Source: Sordaria brevicollis (lineage: Eukaryota; Ascomycota; Sordariomycetes; Sordariales; Sordariaceae). Taken from it: 64,000 nt of DNA. The translations under genes were made by a program, and so were the position numbers. The DNA lies in the NCBI GenBank assembly GCA_033439795.1, contig JAUTDP010000001.1, forward strand, positions 186,001 to 250,000, read 5' to 3'. The notes under the pieces were generated by a model. The model worked only from the letters and a program-made list of their open reading frames with translations, did no database searches and had not been told where the DNA came from. Shown piece after piece: positions 1 to 12,347 of this stretch; within the stretch, counting starts at the first letter, position 1, and every line of letters starts with the position of its first letter.

Positions 1-1
1 T

Positions 2-187
2 CGCTTGAAGGGCAAAGGGAAAACGGTGGAGGAGAGATTGAATGAGGGCGTGGTGGCGCATGTGGTTTCCAGCGAGGAGATGTTGAGGGAGGTGGTGTGG
101 GGAGATCCGTTGATGCATGTTATGAAGTTGTATAAGGGGCGGATTGAGACGTTGGCGGTGGGGGCGGTTACTGCTAGGGGGTATTAA
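2..187 (+). CDS. C-terminal end of an unidentified protein (5' part outside window)
   Basis: An open frame enters from the left edge and ends at the TAA at 185-187, giving about 61 residues. The tail is mixed and charged (SSEEMLREVVWGDP, then ETLAVGAVTARGY) and reads like the end of a globular, probably cytosolic enzyme. No motif identifies the family. The true start lies upstream of the window. Confidence 0.55.
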   Translation, partial: RLKGKGKTVEERLNEGVVAHVVSSEEMLREVVWGDPLMHVMKLYKGRIETLAVGAVTARGY

Positions 188-1225
188 CCCGGCGGGGGGA
201 TATTAGGGGAGGAACAAGGTGATGAAGCTACGAACTTACGACATTTTCACGAAAAGCAAACTACGAAAACACTTTCACGAAACACATACAGCAACTACAT
301 TGACGAAACACTTACATACGGAAGGCGAAGATACTATAGATGGATGGGCGGATGGATGATACCAGTCAGGACACTTCATGTTGACTCTCTCAACTCACTT
401 TCTCCTGACAACATTTCCTTAGGTTTTTGACATTTCATTTCTCAATCAGATAACATCACAAACTGCATATATAGCATACATTAGGTACTTAAACATTGGG
501 CGGATATCTTATACCTTGAGAGTTCTTTTTTACATAGCGCGACAAAGCTGGGAGCAGCACAACAGAAAACATGGCGGAGTGGATAATGAAACTTGGATTT
601 AGTGTGTGTACAACTTGATCAATCTTCCTTTCCGCTATTCTCGTGAAATGTCTCTCGCAAACAGCTCTTTAGGCGCATTCGGATATGTTAATCGCGCTTC
701 TCGGCGCATAATGCGGAAGAGCTCCTCCTCTCACCCCCTTTACCCATCGTGACTCATTGTGACTCACGAACTGAAGTTGAGCCATTACATTATAGCATGT
801 GACAATCTTCCCCTTCCTTTCTCTTATCTCCCCAGCTTTGAGAAACATCATCCCGACACATCAAGGCAACCAATGTGGTAGACATGGAACAACTTCATCC
901 CGCTTCATCTCCATCACGCTCATCGAGTCCTCATCCTCTCTTTTCGACGCCAAGCTCGCGGCGAAACAATCTCCCAAAAACAGCCTTAAAGAACCGAAGA
1001 GAATAGAAGTAGTTGTCGTGGTCGTGGAACATCCTCATTCCGTAGCCCTTTCATCGTCCTCATCCACCCCTCCCTGTTATTGCGTCCCGCCAGACATACG
1101 GTAAAACATCTCCCCAAAAGATATCCGCCAAAAAGAATCGAAGTAGTGTATGTAGTCAACCCAAACCGCCTTTCCCTCCCAGTTTACCTGCTCAACCTCC
1201 CATTCCCTCTTCCTATTCACCTCCG
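188..1225. other. Spacer with no supported gene
   Basis: Only short overlapping ORFs without protein-like composition. The stretch is pyrimidine-rich on the plus strand (about 800-1300), which produces Ser/Pro-rich shadow ORFs. Presumably it holds the 3' region of the first gene and the 3' region of the minus-strand gene that follows. Confidence 0.5.
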
Positions 1226-1558
1226 TCATTTCGCAAGCGTACTCCCACTTAACCTCCCACCCTTTATCTTCTCCTGCTGCCTCTCCCACTCTTTCCCCTC
1301 CATCTCCTCCCTCTGCCTTTCCGCCTCTTCCAACTCCTCCTCTCTTCTTCGGCGCCACTCCTTTTCGGTAAGCGTTGGTTGGCCCCAGGTTAGACATTGC
1401 CCCAATATGTGAGAGGCGATGAAGCAGAAGAGGAGAAGGGCGATGAGGACGTAGCCCCAGGTGGGGAGGTAGGAGGAGGCGGGGATGTAGGGGTGGTAGT
1501 CGGAGGGGTGGGTGGGGGGTTGGACGAGGGGGCCGCCTTGGATGGGGATGGGGGCCAT
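1226..1558 (-). CDS. Small single-pass membrane protein with charged C-terminal helix
   Basis: Uninterrupted frame of 110 residues. Residues about 1-30 are Pro-rich (MAPIPIQGG..., HPSDYHPYIPASS). Residues about 34-52 form one strong hydrophobic segment (YVLIALLLFCFIASHIL), and residues about 64-100 are a Glu/Arg helix (EKEWRRRREEELEEAERQRE) that looks like a coiled coil. The order fits a small fungal membrane-anchored protein with a cytosolic helical tail. I do not recognise a family. Overlapping ORFs on the other strand are low-complexity shadows of the GA-rich helix codons. A small intron near the C-terminus cannot be excluded. Confidence 0.5.
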   Translation of the reverse strand: MAPIPIQGGPLVQPPTHPSDYHPYIPASSYLPTWGYVLIALLLFCFIASHILGQCLTWGQPTLTEKEWRRRREEELEEAERQREEMEGKEWERQQEKIKGGRLSGSTLAK

Positions 1559-4100
1559 GGTTGGTGGATGTTATTGGTTGTTGGTTGTTGGCTATTGAGA
1601 GGTTGAGAGGGTGGGTTGCGGGATAGCTCCTCGTTTGTTGAGTGAAGTGCTCGGTTTGAGCTGAAGAGAAGTGGGAGATTGATACACTAGAGGGATGGAC
1701 GTCGGAGTTGATGATGTTTCAAGCTTGGTGGAGTGTTTAGACTCGATGTGGACGCCGATGATGGGTATTAACTTAGAAAGTCCACAATCCGAAAGATAAT
1801 AGATGTCGGCGGTAGAATCCTTAACGAAGAGCGCGTAGAAAAACTGATCGGGGGAAGCCTCAAGTCCAAGGTTTTAACGGTGGTAGTCGTCAGATCGCAG
1901 CGCTGTTGCGGAAGACTCGAGATCTTTGAGGCCTTAACGTCGTGAGGGTGATAATCGGTCTGCTCATAGTTGGTTAGTTGATGTCATTACCTCTACTTTG
2001 GCTCAAGCCCATGATATGACTAACGGTCGCTCTCTTCAACTGTTTGGAAATGACGCGGCGATCAGGTGAAAGAGCCGAAGTGACTCGACGCTCCGATTCG
2101 AATTTGCTTGAAGACTTTGCCCATTTGCTTCGCAACAGAGAAAATCTGAACGCTGGATGAAACCAGAGCAGATAGGTGAAAAGCGAAAAGACTCGACAAA
2201 TCTCGGAGATTGAAGTCGCGTGGGGGCGGGTGGTCTTCCTCTGATAAGCGCCAGAGGCGGCTAACAATGCAACGACAGCTGGATACCGTTCTTTGTTAGA
2301 TCTATGTCATTCTTCGCCGATCATAGCAAAGGGAAAAAGGTATAACGGTTGGCGCTATTTGGGGTCCGTACCTGGTTTTCTTTGTCCTTATCGCAAGAAC
2401 CGCCGAGCGGGACGGGACGTCAGCGTCTTCTTCGTCTTTCGTCTTTCACGTCTTTTCGTCGCAGTTGAAGCGGATCAGTAATCGGGCCTGGTCAGGCGCA
2501 TGGCCGTCTTGGGTTTTTGAAGATCTCCCCACAAAAAGAGTTGGAAGAGAGGCCTCGCTAATGATTGCGACAGAAAAATGTCGCGGAGGAAGAACGTCCG
2601 GCTTGTCGTCGGGCTGCAGGTCCGAATAGACGATGATAAGAATCCTGCGCCAAGCCCAATCCGGTGATGCTGATTTGGTGGCGCGAACAGCCTCAGGTCA
2701 GCCTCAGTTTCATTTCCGATGGCAGACGTCACAGTGCGTATCAGGTGGGTGATAATTATCGGTCCTTCTTATTTCAACCTCATCCTGTGTGGGGTTGAAG
2801 ATATCGGAGGGAAAGCGCGATGCAGAAAGGTTGAAAACTGAAGGTTGACAAGGGCCAAGACTTTGACAAGACAGAGGAAGGAGCTGATAGTTAAAACTTC
2901 AAAAAGAAGGCGCAATCAAGAAATACGATAAGCGAGAGACTTTGAGGTTGATGCTGGCCTCCAGCTGTCAGCCTGGAATCTCGAGACACTGTATGGAAAG
3001 CCGGCGAGCCAACGTCAAACTTCACGCCGCATCAGAAAACAAATTTGCTTCCAACAGAAGATATTGAAAGGCACATTCCATAACTCTGGCCGACAATATA
3101 CACTAATACAACAAATGAACCCACACAACACCACTTCCAGGCAGAGACAGGCTCAAAGACCGATGAGTTCAACGCTCTTCTACCACTATACACAGGCAGA
3201 CCCTCATACTCTCGCTAACGTTGGCCACCAAGGGCAAAGTTTCTACATGCAAGCAACCTCTCTTCCTCCTAAATTTCTTTTGAATGTGACGAACGTCTCG
3301 TCCTTGGACTTTGTTGGTATCTGCCAAGCGCCGTGCGCTCCATTCGCACCGCTGCCACACCACCACGGCTTCATGGGCTGCATGGGGTTGGGTAGCAGGC
3401 AGGCCATCGTCCTCTAGCTTATACCAGAAACCTTCTCTACGCCGGATATAGTTGAGGCCCGGGAAGAGGGGATCGTGCTCTCCAATCCTCTCCATGGAAG
3501 AGGGGTACTGACCTCGCCTGTCACTTGTTCAAGCTTATCTCGAGCTACGTTTAGTACACCAACCCACTGAGCCAAGCAAGGTGACACACGGGTGAACTTC
3601 AAGTCCCACCGAGGCATCTAACCATAAGGTGATCAAGGGAAGGCTCGAAGCAAGCGCAGGTCACCTCATATCACTCTTCTTCATCTCCTTCCGAGACACA
3701 CCAAGACCCAGAACAGCAGCAATAAAGGCCAGTAGGTATCTGATAGCCATGGATGATCTCCTGCTCAACCTGGAAGCCGACTATGGCAAGTAATTGGTTG
3801 CAGTGGCTGTATCAGTGTCTGGGGCTTGTTGTCGGTTTCGATTTGGCCTCCTGGTTACTCTCGTGTCTGCGCGGTCGATGGATTGCCTTCTTTCCTGGCA
3901 TCATCTTGCCATCGGCGTTGTAGTACTCCCTGATGTTGATCAAGGTGGCATTCCTGGACCGGCCACCGTTATTCCACCGATTATTCCACCGTTTCATGGA
4001 GCACCATGACGCTAGTTCTGCCCGGTTTGTTGTGAGAAACCTGCCGAGGGAGATACTGGTGCCAAACCGTCCTTGGTGGCATCGTATTGGGTGAGACTAT
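1559..4100. other. Spacer with no supported gene
   Basis: Several ORFs of 60-117 codons exist on both strands, but none has consistent composition or a recognisable motif, and they overlap each other. I see no RNA gene or repeat here. Confidence 0.4.
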
Positions 4101-4103
4101 GGC

Positions 4104-4805
4104 CTAAAATGTCAAGAGACGCTCGAATACTATCTCCCTGAGGTTGCTGTCGGAGAGACAAAAACGATAGATCGGCAGCGACACCGGAACATTCACAATA
4201 TTAGAGGTTTTATATAATACGCCGTGCTCGTCGCAGGTGGTCGCGACGGGAATAACCATCTAGCAGTCCACCTTGAAAGGAAAAAGGAAGAATTTGCTGA
4301 GTCGCCATGACGGGTGGGCGTAAACAGACTCCGTGATTTCTAGGTTTGTATCAGAGATATTGCGGGCCTTTATTAACTCCATACCGCGCCTGCAAACCCC
4401 TGCGATGGTATTAGTGGCAATAGAAGGACTCGTAGACATATCCAACGCCAGAAACCCATGGGATTAAGAGCGTTATCAGTCTGTGTCGGACTGAGTGGTA
4501 GGACCTAGAGAGAAAACGGTCTCATCAACGATCCCGGGTGCTCCAGTCCGGTCCTGTAGGATCTTGAAGGCGATCTTTGTAACGCTACCGCCGCTTTGAA
4601 CCTGACTGGTTAGATCTCTGATCCTGACAACCCAAAACTCTCTGGTCTGAGCTTGTTGTAAGAGCTTCGAGTATTGAGGCTCAGGCGGCTTAACCATCCA
4701 GGGCTCCGGCCTTGGCTCGGATGGAGAGTAATGTGCCTTCCAATAGGAAGGGAGCGCGCTGCACATTGACGCCGAAGAACTTCGAGATTCCTCTACTTCA
4801 TCCAA
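4104..4805 (-). pseudogene. Probable relic of a protein-coding gene in three pieces
   Basis: Three successive minus-strand segments have protein-like composition. The first (4476-4805, 109 residues) includes REFWVVRIRDLTSQVQSGG and KIAFKILQDRTGAPG. The second (4260-4445) includes GMELIKARNISDTNLEITES. The third (about 4104-4259) includes IPVATTCDEHGVLYKTSN and VPVSLPIYRFCLSDSN. They are separated by stops and frame changes without good splice sites, so this is more likely a decayed gene than an intron-bearing one. The pattern vaguely recalls fungal HSP70-like (HSPA12-type) proteins, but that is a guess. Confidence 0.33.
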
Positions 4806-6270
4806 GAAGCATCCTCTGGCAAGTGTACGAGCCCGTGTACGGCCCTGACTGGGACTAGACGGGCAAGCCAGAACTTTGGTTGCGGGTCCTGGCGACCTCC
4901 ATTATCCTCAGAGTCACCAGAGTCGCTGGAAGGTGGTGTCAACCGTCAAGCGGCAACCCGGTCATTAGGCCCCGGAAGGACGGAACGGAAGTCAAGGTAG
5001 ATGAGGTCTGACCTAGCTCTGTGTTGAAAGGCTGTTGGGTCAGAAAAGCCTACCGAAAAGTAGGGTTGGCGCGCCTGCTGGGCAACGGGAAGTCGGGTAT
5101 TCATCCGGCGAGTATAATGTGAAGATGTCGTGTCTTATTGTCAGGTATAAAGGTATATAGAGGAGTTGATCTCGAGGAATGGGTGGGCAGTGTCTCGGCC
5201 AGCTTGGAAGGTATTGGCTCTAATCATTATATGCCACCGCCCAACCATCTTTTCGTCGTCTTCGAGTGTCTTTGGGGCGCATTAGTCGGAGAGTCGAGAA
5301 CAGTTTCGCTTCGGGGTTTGCGAGAAGCGGTTCGCAAGTGGAAAGATAAGGGCAGTCGAAGTATATCGGTGTCAGAGTAGAGACTACCTAGTCAGCCGAG
5401 GACAGAAGAGGGAGTGTCGAGATCTGTTGTCATTCTCGTTGGTTTCGAACGTGAAGTCGGCTCGTTGGATGTTCGATGATTGACGTGCTTGGCTCGTGTA
5501 AAAGGAGGATCGTCGATTTGGAAATGCGAAAAGCTCTGCCAGCGGACGCGACTACGAAACATTCTCTCTAGGTTAACGTGAGTGTGTGTACAAGTTGTGT
5601 AGGTGATTCAGATGTTAGCAAGAAGTGTCGCCATGCAACTGACCAAGAGAGCCACCGGGAGATGACAACAAAGAATTGGGTATGGTAGACCCGGAAAATG
5701 AAGGAATTACTGAAAGACTCCAGGCAGTGATAAGACGCGCTGCGGGTAGGAAGAGGCAGGCATGTGCGGTCATGCAGGCGGGATGCTCCTTCTCTGGTTC
5801 CCAAGACACTGCAGGAGCAATGGAACCCCAAACTGAACAAGACACGAAGTTCGGCAACTTTCAATCTGTGTCAACCACAATGCCCGCTTCCAACTTCAGC
5901 TCAGCGTGTCCGTTCTGCGCACACCATGTCTTGAATACTGACTTCTTGATGTCGACACCTTCTCCCAATCCTATACACGGTGTTGCGGCTTTTGAACATT
6001 TTCCCCTTAGTCGAATTGCCAGTCGCTAAAATATCGTCGTCCTCAAATGCTTAAGAGACTTCGAAATCTCTCGATTCTTGACACGACCGGGCGCCAGAAC
6101 ACCATGACGTGAGTCACCACCAGATCCTAGCCTGCGAAGGCTGATGCTTCCACGGTACCTTTATGAAGTCAACTGTTTTTACACACCATCCTCAACGTTC
6201 CACTCTACTACACGTGCAACAACTGCTAACGCAAGCCAAGTGTTATCAACAGTCGAGAATGTCACGACCA

Positions 6271-6648
6271 TAAAGCCCCGAACTAGACGCGTCCGACTCA
6301 TCCGCAACCAATCCATGTCTCGACATGTGCGATATCTGCAGGTAGGAGGCATCAAGCCCTCGGCCGCTCACCAAACAGTGCAAACACGCCACGGCCCTCG
6401 TCCAGCAAGGCCACCAAGATGTGCCTCTTTATTGCTACAACTGCCGTCGGCCCCTCCTCGAGGTTGAGTGGGAAGCCCACCTCACCTCACAAGACCACCA
6501 GAACGCTCTCGTACTCGCAGAGAGTATTCCAGTCTATTCAATAACCGTGAGGAGAGTGGGGATTGCTTGGCCAGCACAGACTTGCAAAGCCACCTCAACC
6601 TCATCCCCACGGTTATTCCGTCTCATATTACTTCAACATAGTAAGTGA
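6271..6648 (+). pseudogene. Zinc-finger protein fragment (C-x2-C ... H-x5-H)
   Basis: In one frame the plus strand reads C-D-I-C-R, an in-frame TAG at 6343-6345 that could be the start of an intron (gcag|gtagg), then a Lys/His-rich stretch and CYNCRRPLLEVEWEAHLTSQ followed by DHQNAL. The second half has the spacing C-x2-C-x13-H-x5-H, like a U1/matrin-type finger. The first half (CDIC ... KQCKHATALVQQGHQ) looks like a diverged copy of it. There is no credible start codon upstream, so I treat it as a gene fragment. It could be one exon of a gene whose other exons I cannot see. Confidence 0.35.
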
Positions 6649-7479
6649 TTCCTACCTACGTAATAATTCTTTCTCCTATTGAAGATCTTTTGGGTATGCG
6701 TTTTTGACTACCTCTAGTGAGCCTGTGAAGCTGATGGGAAAACCGAACCTTTTCGCGCTTCCATAACCCTCCTGGCTTGAACACCAACTCCTCCCTCTGC
6801 TCCTGGTGCCTCCGGTCTTTTGACCGCGGTATCAAGTCGGTAGATGCCGAAAACTTCGGAGCGGAGGAACGCTCGTTGCCATAGGAGTGGCTCGGGAACG
6901 TTGAGTACGTATCGCATGACGTTTGTAGACCGTTGGTCCCCAGTAGTTTTAGCGCTTTTCTACGGGTATCAGTGTTCTGGGTAACGGTAATGTTGTTAGG
7001 TCGCGGTAGGTTGGGTGTAAAAGTTGACTGCATATGCGTGGTCGAAGGATGGAGGGTCGCAGAGCAATCCCATATAAGATCATATGTGAAAGGAACAGTG
7101 CATGTAGATGAACTGGTTGTTATTGATGAAGTCTAAGAAAGGTCGCGCGTTGAGCGGGGGAAACGTAGTGGTCTTATACCACTGGTATTCCACAATGTGA
7201 ACCTTCCGTGGAACGCGCCAGTCAACGCGCCAGTCGTCACGACTGGTCCCGGAAGGTGACCCCATGGACTGACCATGGCGGTCGCTTCACATCACAGCTG
7301 CTCCGTGGCGACACCAACGTGGACGGCCACTGGCTCTCCGGCTGGTGGGCTGGAATGCTTCGAGCGTTCGGCATCTTGGGTGGTTCTGACTCTCTGGTTG
7401 GCGGACTGGGATGCTCTGAGCGTTCGGCATGTTGGGCAGTTGACTGACAGAGCTGTCAACGAGGTTTAGGTTACCTTAG

Positions 7480-7980
7480 CATACTCATACTCTTCGTCGG
7501 TGAGTCGTCCTCGCTCGACTCGTCATCAGATGACTCCTCCTCGCTGGAGCTCTCCTCTTCGGATGAGCTGCTCTCCGGCTCTGAAGAATCGTAGCCCCAT
7601 TCTCAATCGGGGACACCACGTCCTTCCGTAATGGCCCTCGTCTTAGACCTCTTTGCTCCTAGGGCTATTTTCTTTACTTGGTCCTTGTCTCTGCAAACCG
7701 TGCATACCTGGTGGGTATATCATAGCCCGATGGCGCCACACACGAATGACTGGGTTTTGTCGTGTGTGTGTTCGTGGTCCGTCGACACCACGAGGGGTCT
7801 CGTGGTCGTGATGTTCCATCGGAACACCACAGGCGCAAGGGGCAAATTGCACCTTCATGTTCCGAGTTTAAGTCCTTGATTGATTCAGTATACTCCCGAG
7901 TCAAGGTCTCGATCTGTGTCTTCAGGGCGTCATCACCCTTTGAGTATTGAAATCTCAAATAGATGGAACGCACCGCGTTG
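7480..7980 (-). pseudogene. Possible relic with Ser/Glu-rich acidic tail
   Basis: The minus strand holds a long Ser/Glu/Asp run (7490-7600; SSSSEEESSSEEESSDDESS) preceded by a frame containing HQVCTVCRDKDQVKKIALGA. Stops interrupt it and no start is evident. It may be a decayed nuclear or gag-like protein. Chance composition is possible. Confidence 0.22.
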
Positions 7981-8638
7981 CGAAGAACGGAACTTTCTGC
8001 ATCGCTTGGATTCCGTGGCTGAGGTGGCTACCTATTTGGTGGTAGATGGTGAGTGTGCTGGCAACGCATTTCCAGGGCTTGTGGGTAAGTGGAGGCATGT
8101 TTTAGAGACGAAGATTGAAGGTAGGTATATAATAAGATAGCATAGACGAAACCAAGTGTACAGTACACTTCGACTCAGGAAGGGAGTCCTTCATTTCATC
8201 TTATAAAGAAGAGGACCGCCACATTGAATTAAGTAGAGGTAGGGATTAAATTGGAACTAATACATATAAATTAGCCAGCCCAACTCTCTTTACAGTCTTC
8301 TGTACACTTCTATTCTCTTCTCAGCTCGTTTTCTTGAGCTTCTGAGGTGATTGAAATGTACATGGGCAATGCTCGAGTGTCGATGACGTGTACCCCGCGT
8401 TAGAATACCCAAGAACACGTCCTCTCTTCTAAGTCCTACAGGACAGAACCTGTGTGTCTGGTGTCATGATGAGATATCAGAAGATTCCTAGATATTGTGT
8501 TTGTAGTTTTGTTCCGATGGACGGCGTACTGTATTGGCACGACCTTCTACCCACAAGACATAAACGATTGGAATAACATCGCTGGTTCTAGCGCAAAGCT
8601 GTTGTACTCCTGCTCTTCAGCAGCCACGGTGAGACTTT

Positions 8639-8663
8639 GTCGAAGTAGGCCGGCATCTTTGGC
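8639..8663 (-). repeat. 25-bp copy of a dispersed motif also found at 13.65 and 13.72 kb
   Basis: The reverse complement of this stretch is gccaaagatgccggcctact plus tcgac, identical to the core of the 43-bp direct repeats at 13654 and 13720. The same reading frame (KMPAYFD) is open here on the minus strand. This suggests a small dispersed element or a shared coding fragment. Confidence 0.55.
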
Positions 8664-9201
8664 GGCTCTGGCTGATGGTATCGCGCCACAGGAGAGAGTG
8701 GCTTGTTGCTGCTCTCGTTGTTGTCGTGGTTGGCGATGCGGGTGTGAAAGAGTGATCTTATAGGTAAAGAGCGGACATGGGGGTTGCGGCCTTTTATCAT
8801 TGTCTGTTTGATGCTGATGACCCAAAGGTGTGTCAGCAATGACTCCAACTCAATGACTGTATGCGCGTGGTGTGTTGGACGTGTCAGGCAGGAACATGTA
8901 CTCATCTTGCCAGCAAAGAACATGGAATCTGGGGTGACTGGTCCCTCCTGCTGGAGGTGTCATCCTTGAATCAGGTTTGATAGTCCTAATTTTTGCCGGT
9001 TGCTGAGTCCCACGGTCACCGCAAACTATTACAAACCTTCATGACGTCCAGCGCAATCTGTACCTACAATCCTCCGATAGTCCGATTCCCTATCTGATCC
9101 TTTCGACCGCAACAAGTCTTTGTATTGGAGATGTTGCGGTCCAAAAGGATCGTTGTGCATGGCGCCTACAATGGAAGCCAATAGACCAGGCCGGACTCAC
9201 G

Positions 9202-9594
9202 CTAATCTGGGAAGACTGGCCGGTAGGTATGCCGATCTCGTTCCGCACCTGGAAGATCTTTGTGGGCCTTCGTGATATCGACCGTGGCCTTGTCGTATGT
9301 TATACCAGCGGCTGATGCGGCGAGGCACAACTCTATGTCACGACCCTGGCCAGCGAATTGTTCGAAGTCGCGTTCAGGCTCTGGCGATCTGGCAAGGACG
9401 GTGATATGGGCGTAGATGACAGCCCAAGGAGTTGAATTCCAGAGAATGCGACGCGAGGGTGGGATGAGATGAGAGAACAAAAGCGTAGCGTGCAGGAAGG
9501 TGTTTCTGGCGCGCTGGTGGTTGTGGCTGGTTAACCAGGTTGCGACTTGCGAGTGAAAATAGGTGGGAAAGTTCAAAATGGCTTTGCCGGCCAT
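9202..9594 (-). CDS. Hypothetical ORF, 130 residues, doubtful
   Basis: An open frame with reasonably mixed composition in its second half (DFEQFAGQGRDIELCLAASA, GITYDKATVDITKAHKD). A second minus-strand ORF overlaps the first half in another frame. No introns, motifs or flanking signals support it. It may be a fragment of an older gene. Confidence 0.22.
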   Translation of the reverse strand: MAGKAILNFPTYFHSQVATWLTSHNHQRARNTFLHATLLFSHLIPPSRRILWNSTPWAVIYAHITVLARSPEPERDFEQFAGQGRDIELCLAASAAGITYDKATVDITKAHKDLPGAERDRHTYRPVFPD

Positions 9595-10352
9595 GCAAAC
9601 TGAAGGACTTGGGGAAAGAAGGGGTCAAAGACCTCTCCACATCCTACTTGTGTGGAGAAGTCACGCAGGAGAGAGGACTGCAGGAACATGCATCGCGACT
9701 GCCCGCCTTTTGACATGCATCATGCATTGTTCGTGAAAAAAACAGTGTCCAATTCCTGACAGTTGTGTGGAAGGTGCATTCCAGTCCGCGACGACTTCCC
9801 ATTTTGAAGGAATTGGAGCGACAGGACTGAGATTCCATGATTTCCCTCTCGCCCAAGAAAAACAACCACTTGCCCTTTTCTCTCTCTTTTCATCATCAAT
9901 CAGCTGGGCGGTGACAATCTGTGTGGCATCATCAGATGGTGATGACACATCCTTCAGTGTTTGTCCATACCTCAAGTCACAGTAACAGCACGGTCCGACC
10001 AGACAACATGAACAAAGCAGAGTCATCAATGTAAGTGAGAAGAGAGAGGAGAGTGGGGTTAAGATAGCTAATATACAAGAATAATACAACACATCAGGTT
10101 CGTTCAAACTATCCTCCTTTCAAGCTTGGGCAATAAAGACGTCGCTTTGCTCATGCTTCCAAAAAGCGTGAAACAACCCATCAAGCACGCACCAAACGCC
10201 ACGCTCCTCTCCATGTCCCACCTGAGGAATTCAAAATAAGCCGCCTTTCCTTTGCAAGCAAATAATCACGGGCAGACAAGCACTCAAAGCCGAACCAACC
10301 ATCTGTTCTCCCATCATCTCGACTGAAGAAACAATCCTCCCTCGCTATACGT

Positions 10353-11881
10353 CTACCACATAGGCCCATTCCAAACAAGTCCACCCGGAGGCCTCGGCGG
10401 CATTGGTTCCCTCGTCACCCAAGCGTTTCTCAACTCCCGGAAGAGCTTGTTGCAGCACGGTCTTCCTCCCAGAACCTCCTCAATCTCCTGATTTCCCTCC
10501 AAGGCCTCGGGCACCTTGATACATCTCGGAAACGCAAACTTCTTCTCAAACTTCCACTCGCCCGGACCTCCATCCTCTTGGGCGCTCTCTGCCTGCTCAG
10601 CAAAAAGCCTCTCAACCAGGGCGCTATACTGCCCGCAGTGTGACTGGCACGGCGAACCGGTCTCATCGGCTCTGCCGCCCAGGAAAAGGGCCACTGCTGT
10701 CAGGGTGCCGAGGGAAGGGGTGCGCTCACGGAGGCGTAGCTGCCAGGAACGAGTCAAGGAGCGGATGCGGGGGCGGGTGAGAAAAGCGAGTAGGACGCGG
10801 TTGGCTGGGGAGGAAGGAGAGGGCAAGGGAAGACGGTACAGCGTGAAGCTGATGATGTAGGGCCAGATCTCCAGCTGGCGAGGGGTAGGGTTGGGGAAAA
10901 TGCCCGAGGGCTGGTTGGGCGGCGGGGGGCGGATCGGAAGAGTGACCGGGACGATGGCGGCCTGGATGGCTGCGGCAGAGGGGGCAGCGGGATCGGCGGC
11001 CGGGGCTGGATTGGTGGCGAGGGCGTTCTGGATGACGATGGTTTCCTCGGGAAGATCGTCGTCACTGTCATCCTCCTCCTCGTCCTCCTCGTCCTCTGTG
11101 GTGTCAAAAGACATCATGCTGATGCCTGAGTCGCGGGCCGGGTCAAACTCGCTGCTGTCGTCTGAATCCGCCACACCGTTGCCCTGGTTGTTGTTGGCGT
11201 GTCCGGCCCCCGGCGTGACAGTGCCGTTGCTTGCCACAGAAGGCGGGGGGAGCTGGAATGGCGCCGCCCCCAAACCGAGTGGTGTCTGCAACACGGCAGC
11301 CACGTAGGGATAGGCGCGGCGATCATTCTGCTGCTCCCAGATTGAGAAGGTGCCGTTCCGGTTGTCGCGGAAGGTGACACCGCGATGGGAGTACTGTAAA
11401 GAAAAGCATTTCGTGTCAGTAGATCTGTGCAAGTCTTATGACCCTCCAGCTAGGCCAAACTGACAGCTTCCCACGTCGATCTCCAGTCAGGAAACTGAGC
11501 TTGAATTCCGCTGGCTGTAACAGGCAGGTAAGGAGAATATGTACTCACGACCCAGTGTCCGTTCAGCTCCGTGACAATTCTAAACTCCCAGGAACAGCCG
11601 ACGACAGGGCAGTACCACGGGAACTCATGTCCCCCGCGAGGAGCGTAACGCTCCGGAAACAGAGCGGCGTGGTGGTAGTAGTGAAGTACCTGTCCGTCCG
11701 CTTTGATGGAAGAAGGGAAGTTTTAGCAGGCAAGAAGAAGAATTTGAACATGGGAGAAGCCTATGGGTGATATGGTAAACGTACCCCGCATAGAATAAAA
11801 GTCCTGGTAGCTTGGGCGACCATCAAGGGGCCTAGCCACGCCCTGCGCGACGATCGCTTGCTGTTGCAGCCAAGTATCCAT
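10353..11881 (-). CDS. Long family member: C2H2-type zinc finger plus cysteine module, cupin domain missing
   Basis: I model three exons: 11881-11785, 11700-11549 and 11393-10353 (GTACGT and GTGAGT donors, TAG stop at 10353, frame kept throughout), giving 429 residues. Exon 2 encodes LFPERY then C-P-V-V-G-C-x12-H, and exon 3 supplies the last His (YSHRG, DNRNGTFS), so an intron splits the finger. A Pro/Ala and Asp/Glu-rich linker follows (EDEEDEEEDDSDDD). The helical/cysteine module has W-P-Y-I, LTRSWQLRL, C...C, FAFPRCIKVP and RPCCNKLF near residue 400. Unlike its relatives at 47.5 and 52.0 kb it stops soon after, at GLVWNGPMW, with no cupin-like domain, and I find none in the next 1 kb downstream. 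Probably nuclear because of the finger, which is inference. It lies 28 kb from the main cluster. Confidence 0.75.
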
Positions 11882-12347
11882 CTTGATAGTTAGGTAGGTA
11901 GGTAGGCAGGCAGACGAGGTTTTTGTGAGGCGTAAGCCGAGGGGGGGAAAAAAAAAGCTGAAGAAGTATGCGGGAAGATTTTTGACGAAATGACGAGCTT
12001 GTTGAGAGTCAAGTTGTCGTGATGAACTCGACGAAAGTTGAAAGCTCAAAGTAGGACGACGTTCCTTCCCAGAGGAAAAAATTACTGGAGACAACTTTTC
12101 GCTTGCAACATAAAGGTTGCAAGAAAAAAAGATCTTGCGCGGCACACGAAAGAGTAAAAACAAGTAAGAAGGGAAAACAGACGCGGGGCAGAAACTAAAA
12201 CGGCAGGCAGGCAGAAACACTCAAGCAAACACTTTCGAATTCCAATACCAGTTGCCAGGCAGCTGACCAGACAACTTGCTCGGATAACGGGAGCCAGTGT
12301 ACTTCCAGCGTTAAGGGGCTTATGAGAATTAAATTATCCAGTTCACC

